Positions 9,121 to 19,406 are shown, counted from the first letter of the stretch. The stretch: DNA of 64,000 bases from Bacteroidales bacterium UBA5762 (GCA_002418865.1 DIEY01000100.1:8886-72885), one strand, 5' to 3'. Numbers and translations are program-made. The notes: generated from the letters alone by a model not told the origin.

Positions 9121-9146
9121 GACAAAAGGAGGTTTTAAAAAGGAGG

Positions 9147-12100
9147 TTATTTGCTATAATCCATACTAGCCAAGCGAAGATAGGAACGATATCTCCAGCG
9201 GGCATTTTCTTCAGCTGCGGCAAAGAGTTCTTCAGCTTCTTTTGGAAAGGCTTTTTTCAAGGAAGTAAAACGGACTTCACTCTCAAGAAATTCCTGGAAT
9301 TTACTCCAATCTGGTTCTTTAGAGTCGAGCTGGAAAGGATTCTTGCCTTCGAGTTCCAAACGGGGATCGTAACGATATAATGAAGTATAGCCACATTCAA
9401 CGGCAAATTTTTCCTGTTTTTGAGATTTTCCCATTCCAGCGCGCAAGCCATGATTAATACATGGAGAATAGGCAATAATGAGAGAAGGTCCTTTATATTC
9501 CTCTGCTTCACGCACTGCTTTGAGGAATTGACCCTGATTGGCTCCCATGGCTACTTGTGCCACATATACATAACCATAAGTCATAGCCATTGCGCCAAGG
9601 TCTTTTTTGCGTACTCTCTTACCAGATGCAGCAAATTTTGCCACAGCAGCTGTTGGGGTCGATTTTGAAGCTTGACCGCCCGTATTCGAATATACTTCTG
9701 TATCTAAAACAAGCACATTGATATCTTCACCTGAAGCCATTACATGATCGAGGCCACCATAGCCGATGTCGTATGCCCAACCATCACCTCCAACCACCCA
9801 AATGGATTTTTTAATAAGGTATTGACGCAGGGCCAAAATCTCTTTCGAAATCTCGTCATTGGCCTTTTCCAACAAAGGTATCATGCGCTGAGTGGCTTCA
9901 TTCGACTTATCGTAATCATTCATGCCTTCTATCCATAAGCCATAGGCTTCTTTCAATTCGGCATTGATGTCCATTTCCATAGCTTCTTTCATTCTTTGGG
10001 CAATTCGATTTCGTAATTTCTGTATTCCAGTAGCAATTCCAAATCCATATTCTGCATTATCTTCAAAAAGTGAATTAGCCCATGCTACGCCATAGCCAGA
10101 ATCATAATTCGATGTGTAAGGAGTACTTGGAGCCGAACCTCCATAAATGGAAGAACATCCTGTAGCGTTGGCAATAATCATTCTATCGCCAAAAAGTTGA
10201 GTAATCAATTTAATATAGGGAGTTTCACCACATCCGGAGCAGGCTCCAGAAAATTCAAATAAAGGCTGTGCAAATTGACTATTTTTAACATTCTTGGTTT
10301 TATCGAAGTATTGCTCTCTGTATCCAATTTTGGTATCCATAAATTCCCAACGACTTATTTCTGAAGTCTGGGTATCTAATGGTTTCATTACTAATGCATT
10401 CTCTTTTGCGGGACATTCTTCCACGCAGTTACCGCATCCTGTACAATCGAGAACACTCACTTGCAGCCGATATCTCATCTCGCCCATACCTTTACCAACG
10501 GCCTTAATGGTTGTCGTTCCTTCGGGGGCTAAAGCGGCTTCTTCGGCTGTCATTAAAAACGGACGGATGGCAGCATGCGGACACACGAAAGCACATTGAT
10601 TACACTGAATACAATTTTCGGGGATCCATTCTGGCACCGTCACGGCAATGCCACGTTTTTCATATTTAGTAGTTCCGGCAGGGAAAGTCCCGTCTTCTCT
10701 ATCTAAAAATACACTTACGGGAAGGTCGTCGCCGTTTTGAGCATTCATAGGTTCTACCACTTTTTTAATAAATTCAGGCAAAGGACGCTCGTCTTCTTCA
10801 GTCTCAATCACAATATTTGCCCATTCTGAAGGTATCTCTACTTTGATGACATCACCGCCACGGTCAACAGCAGCGTAATTCATCTTAACTATATCCTCGC
10901 CCTGCCGACCATAAGACTTCTTTATCATTTCCTTCATCTTTTCTATGGCCAGGTCGTAAGGAATAACATTGGATACTTTAAAAAAGGCACTCTGCATGAT
11001 CGTATTCGTACGATGCCCCAACCCTATTTCTTCGGCAATAGCTGTAGCATTGATAATATAAAAGGAAATATCGTTGGCTGCCAAATATTTTTTGATAGTA
11101 TTGGGTAAACGCCGTTTAGTTTCTTCAACATCCCAAATAGAATTAAAAAGGAAGTTGCCACCTTTTTTAAGTCCTTTGAGCATATCGTACTTATTGAGGT
11201 AGGCAGGTACATGGCAAGCTACGAAGTCGGGATTTGTAACTAAATAAGTAGAACGAATGGGGTGTTTTCCAAACCTTAAATGAGAGGCTGTAAATCCGCC
11301 GGATTTTTTTGAATCGTAGGCAAAATAGGCTTGGCAATATAAGTCGGTTTCTTCACCAATAATCTTAATGGTGTTTTTGTTGGCTCCAACTGTGCCATCT
11401 GAGCCTAAACCATAAAACCTGGCCTCATAAGTTCCTTCGGGGGCAAAACTTTGCTCGGGAAGCAAAGGCAAAGATTTAAAGGTAACATCATCTATTATAC
11501 CTATTGTAAAATCGTTTTTGGGTTCAGGCATTTGCAGATTATCATACACCGCCAAAATTTGTGATGGAGTAGTGTCTTTCGAACTTAATCCATATCGTCC
11601 ACCCACAATCAAAGGGGTAATTTCCATGCCATAAAACATGCTTCGCACATCCTGATATAGAGGTTCACCATCAGCACCAGGTTCTTTGGTACGGTCGAGA
11701 ACAGCTATACGTTTTACGGATTGAGGAAGAACCTTGAAGAAATATTTCGAGCTAAAGGGGCGATAAAGATGAACACTGACAAGACCGACTTTTTCGCCCT
11801 GTTTCAGTTTATAATCTATGACTTCTTTTATAGTTTCGGTAACCGAACCCATGGCAATGATTATATTTTCAGCATCGGGGGCTCCATAATAATCGAAGGG
11901 ATGGTGTTCGCGTCCAGTAATTCTGGTCATTTCGTTCATATACTGTTCGACCAGATCGGGCACGGCATCATAGAAACGATTAGAGGCTTCACGCGCCTGA
12001 AAGAAGATATCAGGATTTTGAGCTGTACCACGGGTGACTGGATGTTCAGGATTAAGAGCCCGGTTACGAAAGGCGGCTAAAGCTTCTTTATCGAGAAGAG

Positions 12101-12683
12101 CTGCAACATCGGCTTGGTCGAAAACTTCTATCTTTTGAATTTCATGACTGGTACGAAAACCATCGAAGAAATGAAGAAAAGGAATACGAGCCTTAATAGC
12201 CGTTAGATGGGCAACAGGTGCAATATCCATGATTTCTTGGACACTACCACTGGCTAATAAGGCAAAACCTGTTTGACGAGTTGCCATTACATCACTATGA
12301 TCACCAAAAATAGAAAGCGCATGAGTGGCAACAGTACGAGCACTAACATGGAATACGGCAGGTAGTAACTCACCTGCCATTTTGTACATGTTCGGAATCA
12401 TAAGCAACAGCCCTTGAGAAGCGGTAAAAGTGGTAGTTAAAGCTCCACTTTGCAACGAGCCATGAACCGCTCCAGCAGCCCCAGCTTCCGACTGCATCTC
12501 GACAACTTTCACCTGTTCTCCAAAAATATTCTTACGCCCAAATGCCGACCATTCATCCACATATTCAGCCATAGTAGAAGATGGAGTAATGGGATAGATA
12601 GCTGCTACTTCGCTAAACATGTAAGCTACATGCGATGCCGCCATGTTCCCATCGCAAGTAATAAAATTTTTCTTCTTATTCAT
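9147..12683 (-). CDS. nifJ: Pyruvate:ferredoxin (flavodoxin) oxidoreductase
   Basis: This single-chain enzyme of 1178 residues oxidises pyruvate to acetyl-CoA and CO2 and reduces ferredoxin, a central step of anaerobic fermentation. The N-terminus has the YPITPSS pyruvate-binding segment; the middle has two 4Fe-4S motifs (CIQCNQCAFVCP near residue 690 and CTGCGNCVEECP near 748). The proximal cluster begins at CSGCGETPY near 817, and the thiamine diphosphate segment follows (GDGWAYDIGYGG ... SNTGGQASKSTP). The frame is open 21 codons further upstream, but the ATG giving MNKKKNFITCDGN matches the family start. It is monocistronic, ends at a terminator, and diverges from a dihydroorotate-dehydrogenase-like gene. 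Confidence 0.97.
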   Translation of the reverse strand: MNKKKNFITCDGNMAASHVAYMFSEVAAIYPITPSSTMAEYVDEWSAFGRKNIFGEQVKVVEMQSEAGAAGAVHGSLQSGALTTTFTASQGLLLMIPNMYKMAGELLPAVFHVSARTVATHALSIFGDHSDVMATRQTGFALLASGSVQEIMDIAPVAHLTAIKARIPFLHFFDGFRTSHEIQKIEVFDQADVAALLDKEALAAFRNRALNPEHPVTRGTAQNPDIFFQAREASNRFYDAVPDLVEQYMNEMTRITGREHHPFDYYGAPDAENIIIAMGSVTETIKEVIDYKLKQGEKVGLVSVHLYRPFSSKYFFKVLPQSVKRIAVLDRTKEPGADGEPLYQDVRSMFYGMEITPLIVGGRYGLSSKDTTPSQILAVYDNLQMPEPKNDFTIGIIDDVTFKSLPLLPEQSFAPEGTYEARFYGLGSDGTVGANKNTIKIIGEETDLYCQAYFAYDSKKSGGFTASHLRFGKHPIRSTYLVTNPDFVACHVPAYLNKYDMLKGLKKGGNFLFNSIWDVEETKRRLPNTIKKYLAANDISFYIINATAIAEEIGLGHRTNTIMQSAFFKVSNVIPYDLAIEKMKEMIKKSYGRQGEDIVKMNYAAVDRGGDVIKVEIPSEWANIVIETEEDERPLPEFIKKVVEPMNAQNGDDLPVSVFLDREDGTFPAGTTKYEKRGIAVTVPEWIPENCIQCNQCAFVCPHAAIRPFLMTAEEAALAPEGTTTIKAVGKGMGEMRYRLQVSVLDCTGCGNCVEECPAKENALVMKPLDTQTSEISRWEFMDTKIGYREQYFDKTKNVKNSQFAQPLFEFSGACSGCGETPYIKLITQLFGDRMIIANATGCSSIYGGSAPSTPYTSNYDSGYGVAWANSLFEDNAEYGFGIATGIQKLRNRIAQRMKEAMEMDINAELKEAYGLWIEGMNDYDKSNEATQRMIPLLEKANDEISKEILALRQYLIKKSIWVVGGDGWAYDIGYGGLDHVMASGEDINVLVLDTEVYSNTGGQASKSTPTAAVAKFAASGKRVRKKDLGAMAMTYGYVYVAQVAMGANQGQFLKAVREAEEYKGPSLIIAYSPCINHGLRAGMGKSQKQEKFAVECGYTSLYRYDPRLELEGKNPFQLDSKEPDWSKFQEFLESEVRFTSLKKAFPKEAEELFAAAEENARWRYRSYLRLASMDYSK

Positions 12684-12743
12684 TCGTTCTGAATTATTAA
12701 AATGTTTATTATCAATAAAATAACTTGCTATTCCTAAGCACGG

Positions 12744-12751
12744 CAAAGGTA
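12744..12751 (-). promoter_or_regulatory. Putative nifJ -7 promoter box
   Basis: TACCTTTG on the - strand fits TAxxTTTG and would place the RNA start about 54 bases before the chosen nifJ ATG. It overlaps the upstream extension of the reading frame, which supports the shorter start. No clear -33 TTG is present. Confidence 0.45.
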
Positions 12752-12931
12752 CGAAACTTTCTTTTAGCTAAAATAACCCAGTAGCTTTCTCTGAATTTCT
12801 AATATAGAATTTTTATGGTTTCTCCATAAATTAGCAGCTGATTCAGAAATCATTTTTGAGTGGGCGCTAAACAAAATGATATACATATTGTTGTACCAAA
12901 GAAAAGTATAATGAATTAAATACCTATAGTT

Positions 12932-13948
12932 ATGGCTGATTTAAGTACAAATTACATGGGGATTAGTTTAACGAATCCCATAATAGCAGGAGCTTCATCT
13001 TTGAGTTTGAAGGCCGACAATTTAAAGAAATTAGAAGAAGCGGGCGCCTCGGCCATAGTTTTCAAAAGTCTTTTCGAAGAACAGATTCAACTGGAAAATT
13101 ATGAGATGAACAGGATTATTGAGGGTTTCAACGAAAGAAATGCCGAGATGTTGAGCATTTTTCCTCATATGCCCGATTCCGGTCCTCAGCAACATCTGAT
13201 AGCGCTCGAAAAAGCAGTAAAATCAGTTTCTATCCCCATTTTTGCAAGCCTCAATGCAGTAAATCCTGAAACATGGATAGAATGGTCATATCAATTAGCA
13301 CAAATTGGGGTAGCAGGTCTTGAGCTGAATTTTTATTATTTACCCAAATTCGACCATGTTACCGAAGTTGAATTTTTAGAACAAATGGTACAAACCATCA
13401 CAAAAATCAAATCGAGAGTAAATATTCCTATTGCCATCAAATTAAGCCCATACTATTTCAACTTATTGGGCATTCTTAAAAGTTTGGAAGAAGCAGGAGC
13501 TGATGGTTTTGTTTTGTTCAATCGCTTTTTTCAGCCCGATATCGATATTCAAGATGAAAAACACACAACCCCATTCAACCTGAGTCATTCAGGCGACTAT
13601 CGCTTAGCCTTACGCTATACAGGATTAATTTATGGCCGAACCAAGGCGGGGATATGTGCCTCTCAAGGAATCTATAAAGGAGAGGAAATTATAAAACTCA
13701 TTTTGGCTGGAGCTGACTGCGTTCAAGTGGTTTCGGCTCTTTACAAAAAAGGAATAGACCATATTTCTACTATGATCAGCGAAATAGAACAATGGATGGA
13801 ATCTAAGAATTACAGCACAATTTCGGAGTTTAAGGGCAAACTCGCCGAAAAAAACACAAAAAATCCATTCATCTACCGCAGGGCTCAATACATCGATTTC
13901 CTTATGAAGGCACACTCACTTACCTGGGAAGAATATCCTACTATTTAA
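12932..13948 (+). CDS. Dihydroorotate dehydrogenase-like flavoprotein (not canonical PyrD)
   Basis: The 338-residue protein has the FMN-binding TIM barrel of the dihydroorotate dehydrogenase/PreA superfamily: NPIIAGASSLS at the N-terminus, IPIAIKLSPYYFN in the middle, and GADCVQVVSALYKKG at the phosphate-binding end. The segment that in class 1 enzymes carries the catalytic cysteine (NxSCPN) reads ELNFYYLPKF here, with no cysteine, so orotate formation is unlikely. It is divergent from nifJ, 248 bases apart. A link to pyruvate/ferredoxin metabolism is inferred from this position only. Soluble, no signal peptide. Confidence 0.8.
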   Translation: MADLSTNYMGISLTNPIIAGASSLSLKADNLKKLEEAGASAIVFKSLFEEQIQLENYEMNRIIEGFNERNAEMLSIFPHMPDSGPQQHLIALEKAVKSVSIPIFASLNAVNPETWIEWSYQLAQIGVAGLELNFYYLPKFDHVTEVEFLEQMVQTITKIKSRVNIPIAIKLSPYYFNLLGILKSLEEAGADGFVLFNRFFQPDIDIQDEKHTTPFNLSHSGDYRLALRYTGLIYGRTKAGICASQGIYKGEEIIKLILAGADCVQVVSALYKKGIDHISTMISEIEQWMESKNYSTISEFKGKLAEKNTKNPFIYRRAQYIDFLMKAHSLTWEEYPTI

Positions 13949-14069
13949 ATAAACCTTTTGACCTCAATTCCATTTATGGAATATATTCCCTTGGGAGGCA
14001 TCGTATAAGCGAGAACAGTTCTTTATTTAGCATACAATCCGCAAATTAGGCATCTAAACTTGCTTGCAG

Positions 14070-14077
14070 TATCTTTG
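14070..14077 (+). promoter_or_regulatory. Putative mutS2 -7 promoter box
   Basis: TATCTTTG matches TAxxTTTG and would start RNA about 20 bases before the mutS2 TTG codon. No convincing -33 TTG is seen at the right spacing. Confidence 0.45.
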
Positions 14078-14103
14078 TAAGTTTATTCGAACGCGCTTGA
14101 AAA

Positions 14104-16521
14104 TTGATTTATCCGGAAAATTTCGAAGAAAAAATAGGTTTTAGTGAGATCAGGCGGCTTATCCAACATGGATGCATTAGTACTATGGGCTTGGATGAGT
14201 TGGGAAGGATGCATTTCGAAACTGAGCCCGAACAAATAGAGATACTTTTAGGACAAGTAGGTGAGATGATGCAGATTATTCAATTCGAGAATCATTTCCC
14301 TTCTCAAGATTATTTCGATTTACGGCAAGAGTTGCTGCGTATTAAACCTGAAGGAACTTATATTTTACTTGAATTTCTACCCGAGCTACGCGCCTCTCTT
14401 TCTACTATTCAACAAATTCTCGATTTCTTTTTCCACAAGAAAGAAAATATCTATCCTTATTTAAAAAGCTTTAGCGACAAAGTGGTACTGGAAAGGTCAA
14501 TTTTGCAGAAATTAAACCTTTTGCTAACCGAAAAGGGAGAATTACGCGATGATGCTTCAGAAAAATTACTGAAAATAAGGCAACAAATAAGACAAAAGGA
14601 GAAACTGGCCATTCAAAGGATACACGAAATTCTTGTGGAAGCCAAAAAAAGCAAATTCTTATCTCCCGATGCCGAAATCACCATTCGCAATAGTCGTTTG
14701 GTACTGCCAGTTCCTTCTTCAGGGAAAAGGCAATTAAAAGGTTTTGTACACGATGTCTCGGCAAGTGGCCAAACCTTATTTATCGAACCTGAAGAAGTGT
14801 TCGAAATCAACAATGTTATCGTCGAATTAAAGGCTGAAGAGAAAAAGGAAATCATTGCCATATTGACCGAGTTTACCGATTTTGTGCGCCCACATATCGA
14901 GCATTTAATAGGTGCTTACGAGTTTCTGGGTATTATTGATCTCATAAGAGCTAAGGCCCGTTTTTCGATTGAGATAAATGCCAATCTTCCTCAACTTCAG
15001 CATCAACCCGTCATGCAATGGATAGAGGCTTACCATCCTCTTCTGTTGATTAAAAATAAGGCTCAGAAAAAACCCGTGGTTCCTATGGATCTGCGCTTGG
15101 ATAACAACCAGCGTATTCTCATCATTTCAGGGCCTAATGCAGGTGGAAAATCCGTATGTCTTCGCACGGCAGGCTTGCTACAATATATGATACAATGTGG
15201 AATTCCTGTACCTATGAAGCAAACCTCAGTTGCAGGCATATTTCAGGATATTTTCCTTGACATGGGAGACGAACAATCCATAGAAAACGACCTGAGCAGC
15301 TATAGTTCGCATTTACTAAATATGAAGTTTTTTCTTCAAAATGCTTCTTCACAAACGCTTTTCCTTATTGATGAGATGGGTGAAGGAACTGAACCTCGAG
15401 TTGGAGGTGCCATAGCAGAAGCTATATTGGAGAAACTAAGCCAACAAAAGGCATTTGGTATAGTAACTACCCATTATTCCAACTTAAAACTGCTCGAAGG
15501 AAAGGTGGAAGGCATTATCAATGGAGCCATGTTATTCGACATCAACAAGATGCAGCCATTGTATCACTTACAAATGGGTAAACCAGGTTCGTCGTTTGCC
15601 TTCGAAATTGCTCATAATTTAGGATTCCCCGAAGAAGTCATGCAAATGGCAGTTGAAAAAACAGGCGAAACTCAACTTTCTTTCGATAAGCAATACCAAC
15701 AAATAGAAGACGAAAAAAACCAACTCGAACAAAAAAGAGCCGAGTTAGAGCTGGCCGATGAATTATTGACACAGGCTTTGAAACGTTATCAAGATTTGTA
15801 TAACCAATTAGATAAGTCGAAAAAAGAAATCCTTAAGAAAGCGAAAGAAGATGCGGCTGAATTGATCAGACAATCTAACCGATTAATCGAAAAAACGATT
15901 CAGGAAATTAAAAACTCAGCAGCCCAAAAAGAGGCCACTCATAAATCGAGAGAAACACTTAAAGAATTTCAGAAAGTTCTTGAAAAAGAATCGCAAGAAC
16001 TTGTACCTCAACCCATTCAGCTCATTAGAGATGAAGAAAATAGCGATAAAGAAGCTCTCCCAAAGCAGAAACCTTTGCAAGCCGGTGATTGGGTTCACAT
16101 TAAGAATCTGGATGCCGCAGGTGAACTTTTTTCGATAAATGATACAGAAGCAGTAGTAATTATCAATTCTGTCAAATTAAATATCAGCACCGATAGACTC
16201 GAGCCAACCACGAAACCTAATTCTACAAAAAAATTCCGTGGTCGACTGCTGGAAGATATAAACCAAAAATTACAAGATTTTCGTTTAACCATAGATGTTA
16301 GGGGAAGCAGAGCCGACGATGCTATTGCCCAGGTGGACCACTACATTGACGAAGCCTTACTTCTTGGAATTAATGAATTCCGGATATTGCATGGCAAAGG
16401 GAATGGCATTCTACGCAGCATCATTAGAGAACATTTGAGCCAGCATCAATCAGTGGCTGAGTTTTCCGACGAAACTATCGAAAACGGTGGAAGCGGATTG
16501 ACTTTGGTTAGAATAAAATAA
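14104..16521 (+). CDS. mutS2: Endonuclease MutS2 (MutS-like ATPase with Smr domain)
   Basis: MutS2 binds branched DNA or collided ribosomes, depending on the organism, and is distinct from mismatch-repair MutS. The 805-residue protein has the core/clamp region, a Walker A motif GPNAGGKS (residues 343-350), Walker B LIDEMGEGTEP (DE at about 423-424), a long coiled coil (about 520-650) and a C-terminal Smr nuclease-like domain (DVRGSRADDA ... LHGKGNGILR, about 727-805). The start codon is TTG; the resulting MIYPENFEEKIGF matches the usual start of Bacteroidota homologues, so I trust it. It stands alone, 155 bases after the previous gene. Confidence 0.95.
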   Translation: MIYPENFEEKIGFSEIRRLIQHGCISTMGLDELGRMHFETEPEQIEILLGQVGEMMQIIQFENHFPSQDYFDLRQELLRIKPEGTYILLEFLPELRASLSTIQQILDFFFHKKENIYPYLKSFSDKVVLERSILQKLNLLLTEKGELRDDASEKLLKIRQQIRQKEKLAIQRIHEILVEAKKSKFLSPDAEITIRNSRLVLPVPSSGKRQLKGFVHDVSASGQTLFIEPEEVFEINNVIVELKAEEKKEIIAILTEFTDFVRPHIEHLIGAYEFLGIIDLIRAKARFSIEINANLPQLQHQPVMQWIEAYHPLLLIKNKAQKKPVVPMDLRLDNNQRILIISGPNAGGKSVCLRTAGLLQYMIQCGIPVPMKQTSVAGIFQDIFLDMGDEQSIENDLSSYSSHLLNMKFFLQNASSQTLFLIDEMGEGTEPRVGGAIAEAILEKLSQQKAFGIVTTHYSNLKLLEGKVEGIINGAMLFDINKMQPLYHLQMGKPGSSFAFEIAHNLGFPEEVMQMAVEKTGETQLSFDKQYQQIEDEKNQLEQKRAELELADELLTQALKRYQDLYNQLDKSKKEILKKAKEDAAELIRQSNRLIEKTIQEIKNSAAQKEATHKSRETLKEFQKVLEKESQELVPQPIQLIRDEENSDKEALPKQKPLQAGDWVHIKNLDAAGELFSINDTEAVVIINSVKLNISTDRLEPTTKPNSTKKFRGRLLEDINQKLQDFRLTIDVRGSRADDAIAQVDHYIDEALLLGINEFRILHGKGNGILRSIIREHLSQHQSVAEFSDETIENGGSGLTLVRIK

Positions 16522-16694
16522 GCTCACCCCCTACCCTTTCAAATAAATTTTACTTATCATTCAGTTTTAATAAATTTACATTCTTCCATCTGGTTTTGGA
16601 AAAATAGATTTGTAATGAACCTACTCAGCCTTTTAGACATGCGATTTTTAGGGATTTTTCGTTTTTAAGCCAATTCAACTTTTTGAATGTTATA

Positions 16695-16702
16695 TAACTT
16701 TG
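16695..16702 (+). promoter_or_regulatory. Putative -7 box upstream of patatin gene
   Basis: TAACTTTG matches TAxxTTTG about 85 bases before the ATG; a second match, TACTTTTG, lies at 16737-16744. Neither has a clear -33 TTG, so I cannot choose between them. Confidence 0.35.
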
Positions 16703-16787
16703 TACCATTGAATGTACTGCTTGTAAATTAAATGATTACTTTTGAGTAGTTTAAAATAAAAGAGGAAAAGCATTTCAGACTTCAAAA

Positions 16788-17675
16788 ATGACACGAGAAA
16801 TTGCATTAGTATTATCTAGTGGCGGGGCCAGGGGATTGGCTCACATAGGTGTTATTGAAGAGCTCGAGCAAGCGGGTTTTAAAATAAAATCAGTAGCTGG
16901 GAGCTCGATGGGAGCACTTGTGGGTGGAATATACGCTACAGGAAAGTTAAAAGAATGTACGGAATGGATTTGTTCGCTCGATAGAAAATCGGTTTTTAGC
17001 TTGTTCGATTTTACAATAAGTTCAACAGGATTGGTCAAGGGGCAAAAAGTTCTCGATCAGATGCAACAAATAATACCTGACTTGGACATAGAGGATTTAC
17101 AGGTAAATTTTTGTGCAGTAGCCACTGATATCAAAAATCAGGAAGAAATGGTTTTTGAGAAGGGGAGTCTTTTAGAAGCTATCAGGGCTTCTATTTCTAT
17201 ACCAGGGGTTTTTATCCCTTACAAATCTGACCGCAAAATTTTAGTAGATGGCGGAGTTATTAATCCTTTACCTTTAAATCATGTGAAGCGGTCGAAAAAT
17301 TCACTTTTAGTCGCCGTAGATGTCAATGCTCCTTTTCAAAGTCATGCATCAAAACGAAAAAAGAATCCAGAACTCCAAAATAATCATGAATTAAAACTCC
17401 TTGAAATCATAAGAGACAGATCGAAATCTCACAAGCATCAAAAAAATGAGGAAGAACAATTCAATTATTATCAATTACTTAGCTTGTCCGCTCAGATGAT
17501 GTTGCAACAAATTACCCGTTTAACTATAAATCTCTATCCTCCTCATTTACTCATTCAAATTCCTATGAATTCATTTGGAACCTTTCATTTTTACAAAGCA
17601 AAAGAAATTATAGAGACTGGAAGAATGGCTGCAAGAAAAGCTATAGCTGAATTCTCAAATAAACAATTGCATTGA
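16788..17675 (+). CDS. Patatin-like phospholipase (RssA type)
   Basis: Patatin-family proteins are serine lipid acyl hydrolases with a Ser-Asp dyad. This 295-residue protein has the oxyanion motif SSGGARG (residues 10-16), the nucleophile elbow GSSMG (Ser40) and the catalytic aspartate in VDGG (Asp154), so it should be active. There is no signal peptide or membrane segment, which points to a cytoplasmic or membrane-associated enzyme. The C-terminal third, after about residue 175, is polar and lysine-rich. It has no operon partner; the neighbour on the right is convergent. Confidence 0.9.
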   Translation: MTREIALVLSSGGARGLAHIGVIEELEQAGFKIKSVAGSSMGALVGGIYATGKLKECTEWICSLDRKSVFSLFDFTISSTGLVKGQKVLDQMQQIIPDLDIEDLQVNFCAVATDIKNQEEMVFEKGSLLEAIRASISIPGVFIPYKSDRKILVDGGVINPLPLNHVKRSKNSLLVAVDVNAPFQSHASKRKKNPELQNNHELKLLEIIRDRSKSHKHQKNEEEQFNYYQLLSLSAQMMLQQITRLTINLYPPHLLIQIPMNSFGTFHFYKAKEIIETGRMAARKAIAEFSNKQLH

Positions 17676-17960
17676 AAATCATTTGATTTCTCATTCATTG
17701 TAACAGAAATAGAAAATTATAAAATCTCAGTAAAAGAAATTTACAAATGTTATTTATAGTCAAAATAACAGTTCTAATAATTTGGTGAGGCAGTTTTGTT
17801 GAAGGATGCGTCAAATTTTTCACGATTTTGACTAATTCGAGAGGCAGCCTATTTTTTTTGACAGACTCATAAAAGACAAAAAACATCAAACCTTTTATCC
17901 TATTTCTTCTCTTCTTCATTCACCATCTTGTTGAAAGTCGAATACAAATCTCACATTTGC

Positions 17961-19406
17961 TCAATTCTGTTTCATTTGCATAGCCTCAATCTTTTCTGCT
18001 CGACTATGATGTTCGATAAAGGATTCAATTTGTTCAGCAGTAAGACGTTTGGCCAGTATGGTTTTCTTTTCATCGAGTAGGTACATGACCGGTGTGGAAT
18101 AAATATCATACAGATCATGATAATTAGGCGTATAAGCTCTTGGACCGTTCACATTAATCCAATCCATAGCATATTGCCTGATATACTTTTTCATCTCAGC
18201 CATATTGGTATCGCTGCAAACGGCAAATACCTTTATATCATATTGTTTGGCTTTTTGGTCGATAAAATTCTTAAGTACGGGAATTTCTTTTTTACAATGC
18301 CCACAACTTGGATCCCAGAATAAGAGTATAGTATATTTTGCCTTGACTTGATGAAGTGAAACAGCTTGCATGAGCGTATCAAGCATAATAAGTTCGGGAG
18401 CAGTTTGACCAATGAGAATGGGTTTGAGCTTTTTTGCTTTTTTTATCAAATTCTCTTTTACCGTTTGATTAATCCAAAAGTCCATTTCACCTGTGGCATA
18501 AAAATTTTCCACCATATAAACAAAAGCCGCATCCATGCCCATAATTTCACTTCGTTCTGTATAATTGGTTAAAAACCATATCATGTAACGGTAGGTATCG
18601 GGCGACTGCTTGGCTATTGGAATCAAACGCTTTGCTTCAGCAATAATACTGTCAGGATGTTGTAAGACCATTTTTGAGAAGTAATTATTGACGCGTTGAT
18701 GATAGAAAGGTGTTCGCAATAAGCGTGCATCGTTCAGGGGAAGATTATCGAAATAATGTGCCTTGTAATATTTATAAGCAAACAATGAATCAGGCCTTCC
18801 ATTAGGAAGCACTGGAGGATCGGGAATTTCTGGCTCTTGTGAGGCCTTCACAAAATCCGCCACTAACATGCCCTCATGAGACTTGATAAAATTTCTAATA
18901 AAAGATAATACCTCTTCATTGATCTTTTGCAACTGAATCTTGGACAAATTAGCCGAATCGGGAAACAAATTCTCGGTTCGTCTGAAAATCTTTTGCCAGG
19001 GCTCAATCTCTTTTTGTTTCTTCCCCAAAAATTGAACATATTGAAAAAAAGCAATGTTTTCGGGTGAACCTTTTACTTGCATATCATTGATAGGATCATC
19101 CAATGTGGTTTCGAAACTTATACGAGTTTCATTATGAATAAGAAACTCGAAATACCTGTTTTTTTTCTCCCCAGCAATAATATATAAACCCCCTGGAAGC
19201 ATAGAATCAACCTCCAGAACAAACCATTCCCCCTTAGCTTTTTGTAGAGTATCGTCCATATATTGTTTATCGGCAAAATAATGCGCTAAATACAATTCAT
19301 TATCCTGTGCCCCCTTTATTCTTACCTTAAGTTGAATATTCTGAGCCAAAACTTCATTGGAGAAGAAAAATACAGTGGACATCAACAACAATAACATATT
19401 TCTCAT
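17961..19406 (-). CDS. Periplasmic thioredoxin-like protein (TlpA type, DUF4369/DUF5106-like N-terminus)
   Basis: The 481-residue protein has a Sec signal peptide (to about residue 21, VLAQN), a beta-rich region like DUF4369 (about 24-120), a helical region like DUF5106 (about 150-320) and a C-terminal thioredoxin fold with WDPSCGHC (Cys368, Cys371). Proteins of this build are common in Bacteroidota and are thought to reduce disulfides or assist cytochrome or envelope protein maturation; the substrate is unknown. The cis-proline region reads YSTPVMYLLDEKK, as expected for the fold. It is divergent from the coiled-coil gene, sharing a compact promoter region. Confidence 0.85.
   Translation of the reverse strand: MRNMLLLLMSTVFFFSNEVLAQNIQLKVRIKGAQDNELYLAHYFADKQYMDDTLQKAKGEWFVLEVDSMLPGGLYIIAGEKKNRYFEFLIHNETRISFETTLDDPINDMQVKGSPENIAFFQYVQFLGKKQKEIEPWQKIFRRTENLFPDSANLSKIQLQKINEEVLSFIRNFIKSHEGMLVADFVKASQEPEIPDPPVLPNGRPDSLFAYKYYKAHYFDNLPLNDARLLRTPFYHQRVNNYFSKMVLQHPDSIIAEAKRLIPIAKQSPDTYRYMIWFLTNYTERSEIMGMDAAFVYMVENFYATGEMDFWINQTVKENLIKKAKKLKPILIGQTAPELIMLDTLMQAVSLHQVKAKYTILLFWDPSCGHCKKEIPVLKNFIDQKAKQYDIKVFAVCSDTNMAEMKKYIRQYAMDWINVNGPRAYTPNYHDLYDIYSTPVMYLLDEKKTILAKRLTAEQIESFIEHHSRAEKIEAMQMKQN

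Larger units (their letters stand above)
8628..9146. other. Intergenic region upstream of the glycan-utilisation operon
   Basis: These 519 bases hold the likely operon promoter near 8678-8708 and, at the right end, the nifJ terminator and two copies of AAAAGGAGGTT (9124-9134 and 9138-9148). The AT-rich middle (about 8760-9080) contains no gene, RNA or repeat that I can recognise. Confidence 0.6.

Noticed and set aside
9124..9148. Direct repeat of AAAAGGAGGTT after nifJ
   Set aside because: It looks like a ribosome site repeated on the + strand, but no reading frame follows it; it is probably a local duplication at the nifJ 3' end.
13967..13989. AT-rich palindromes after the dihydroorotate-dehydrogenase-like gene
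   Set aside because: Two short palindromes overlap, but stems are only 6-7 bp, A/T-rich and without a T tract, so I do not call a terminator.
17695..17919. 74-codon frame on the - strand
   Set aside because: Low-complexity basic and hydrophobic sequence in an AT-rich intergenic space, without promoter, motif or coding-like composition.
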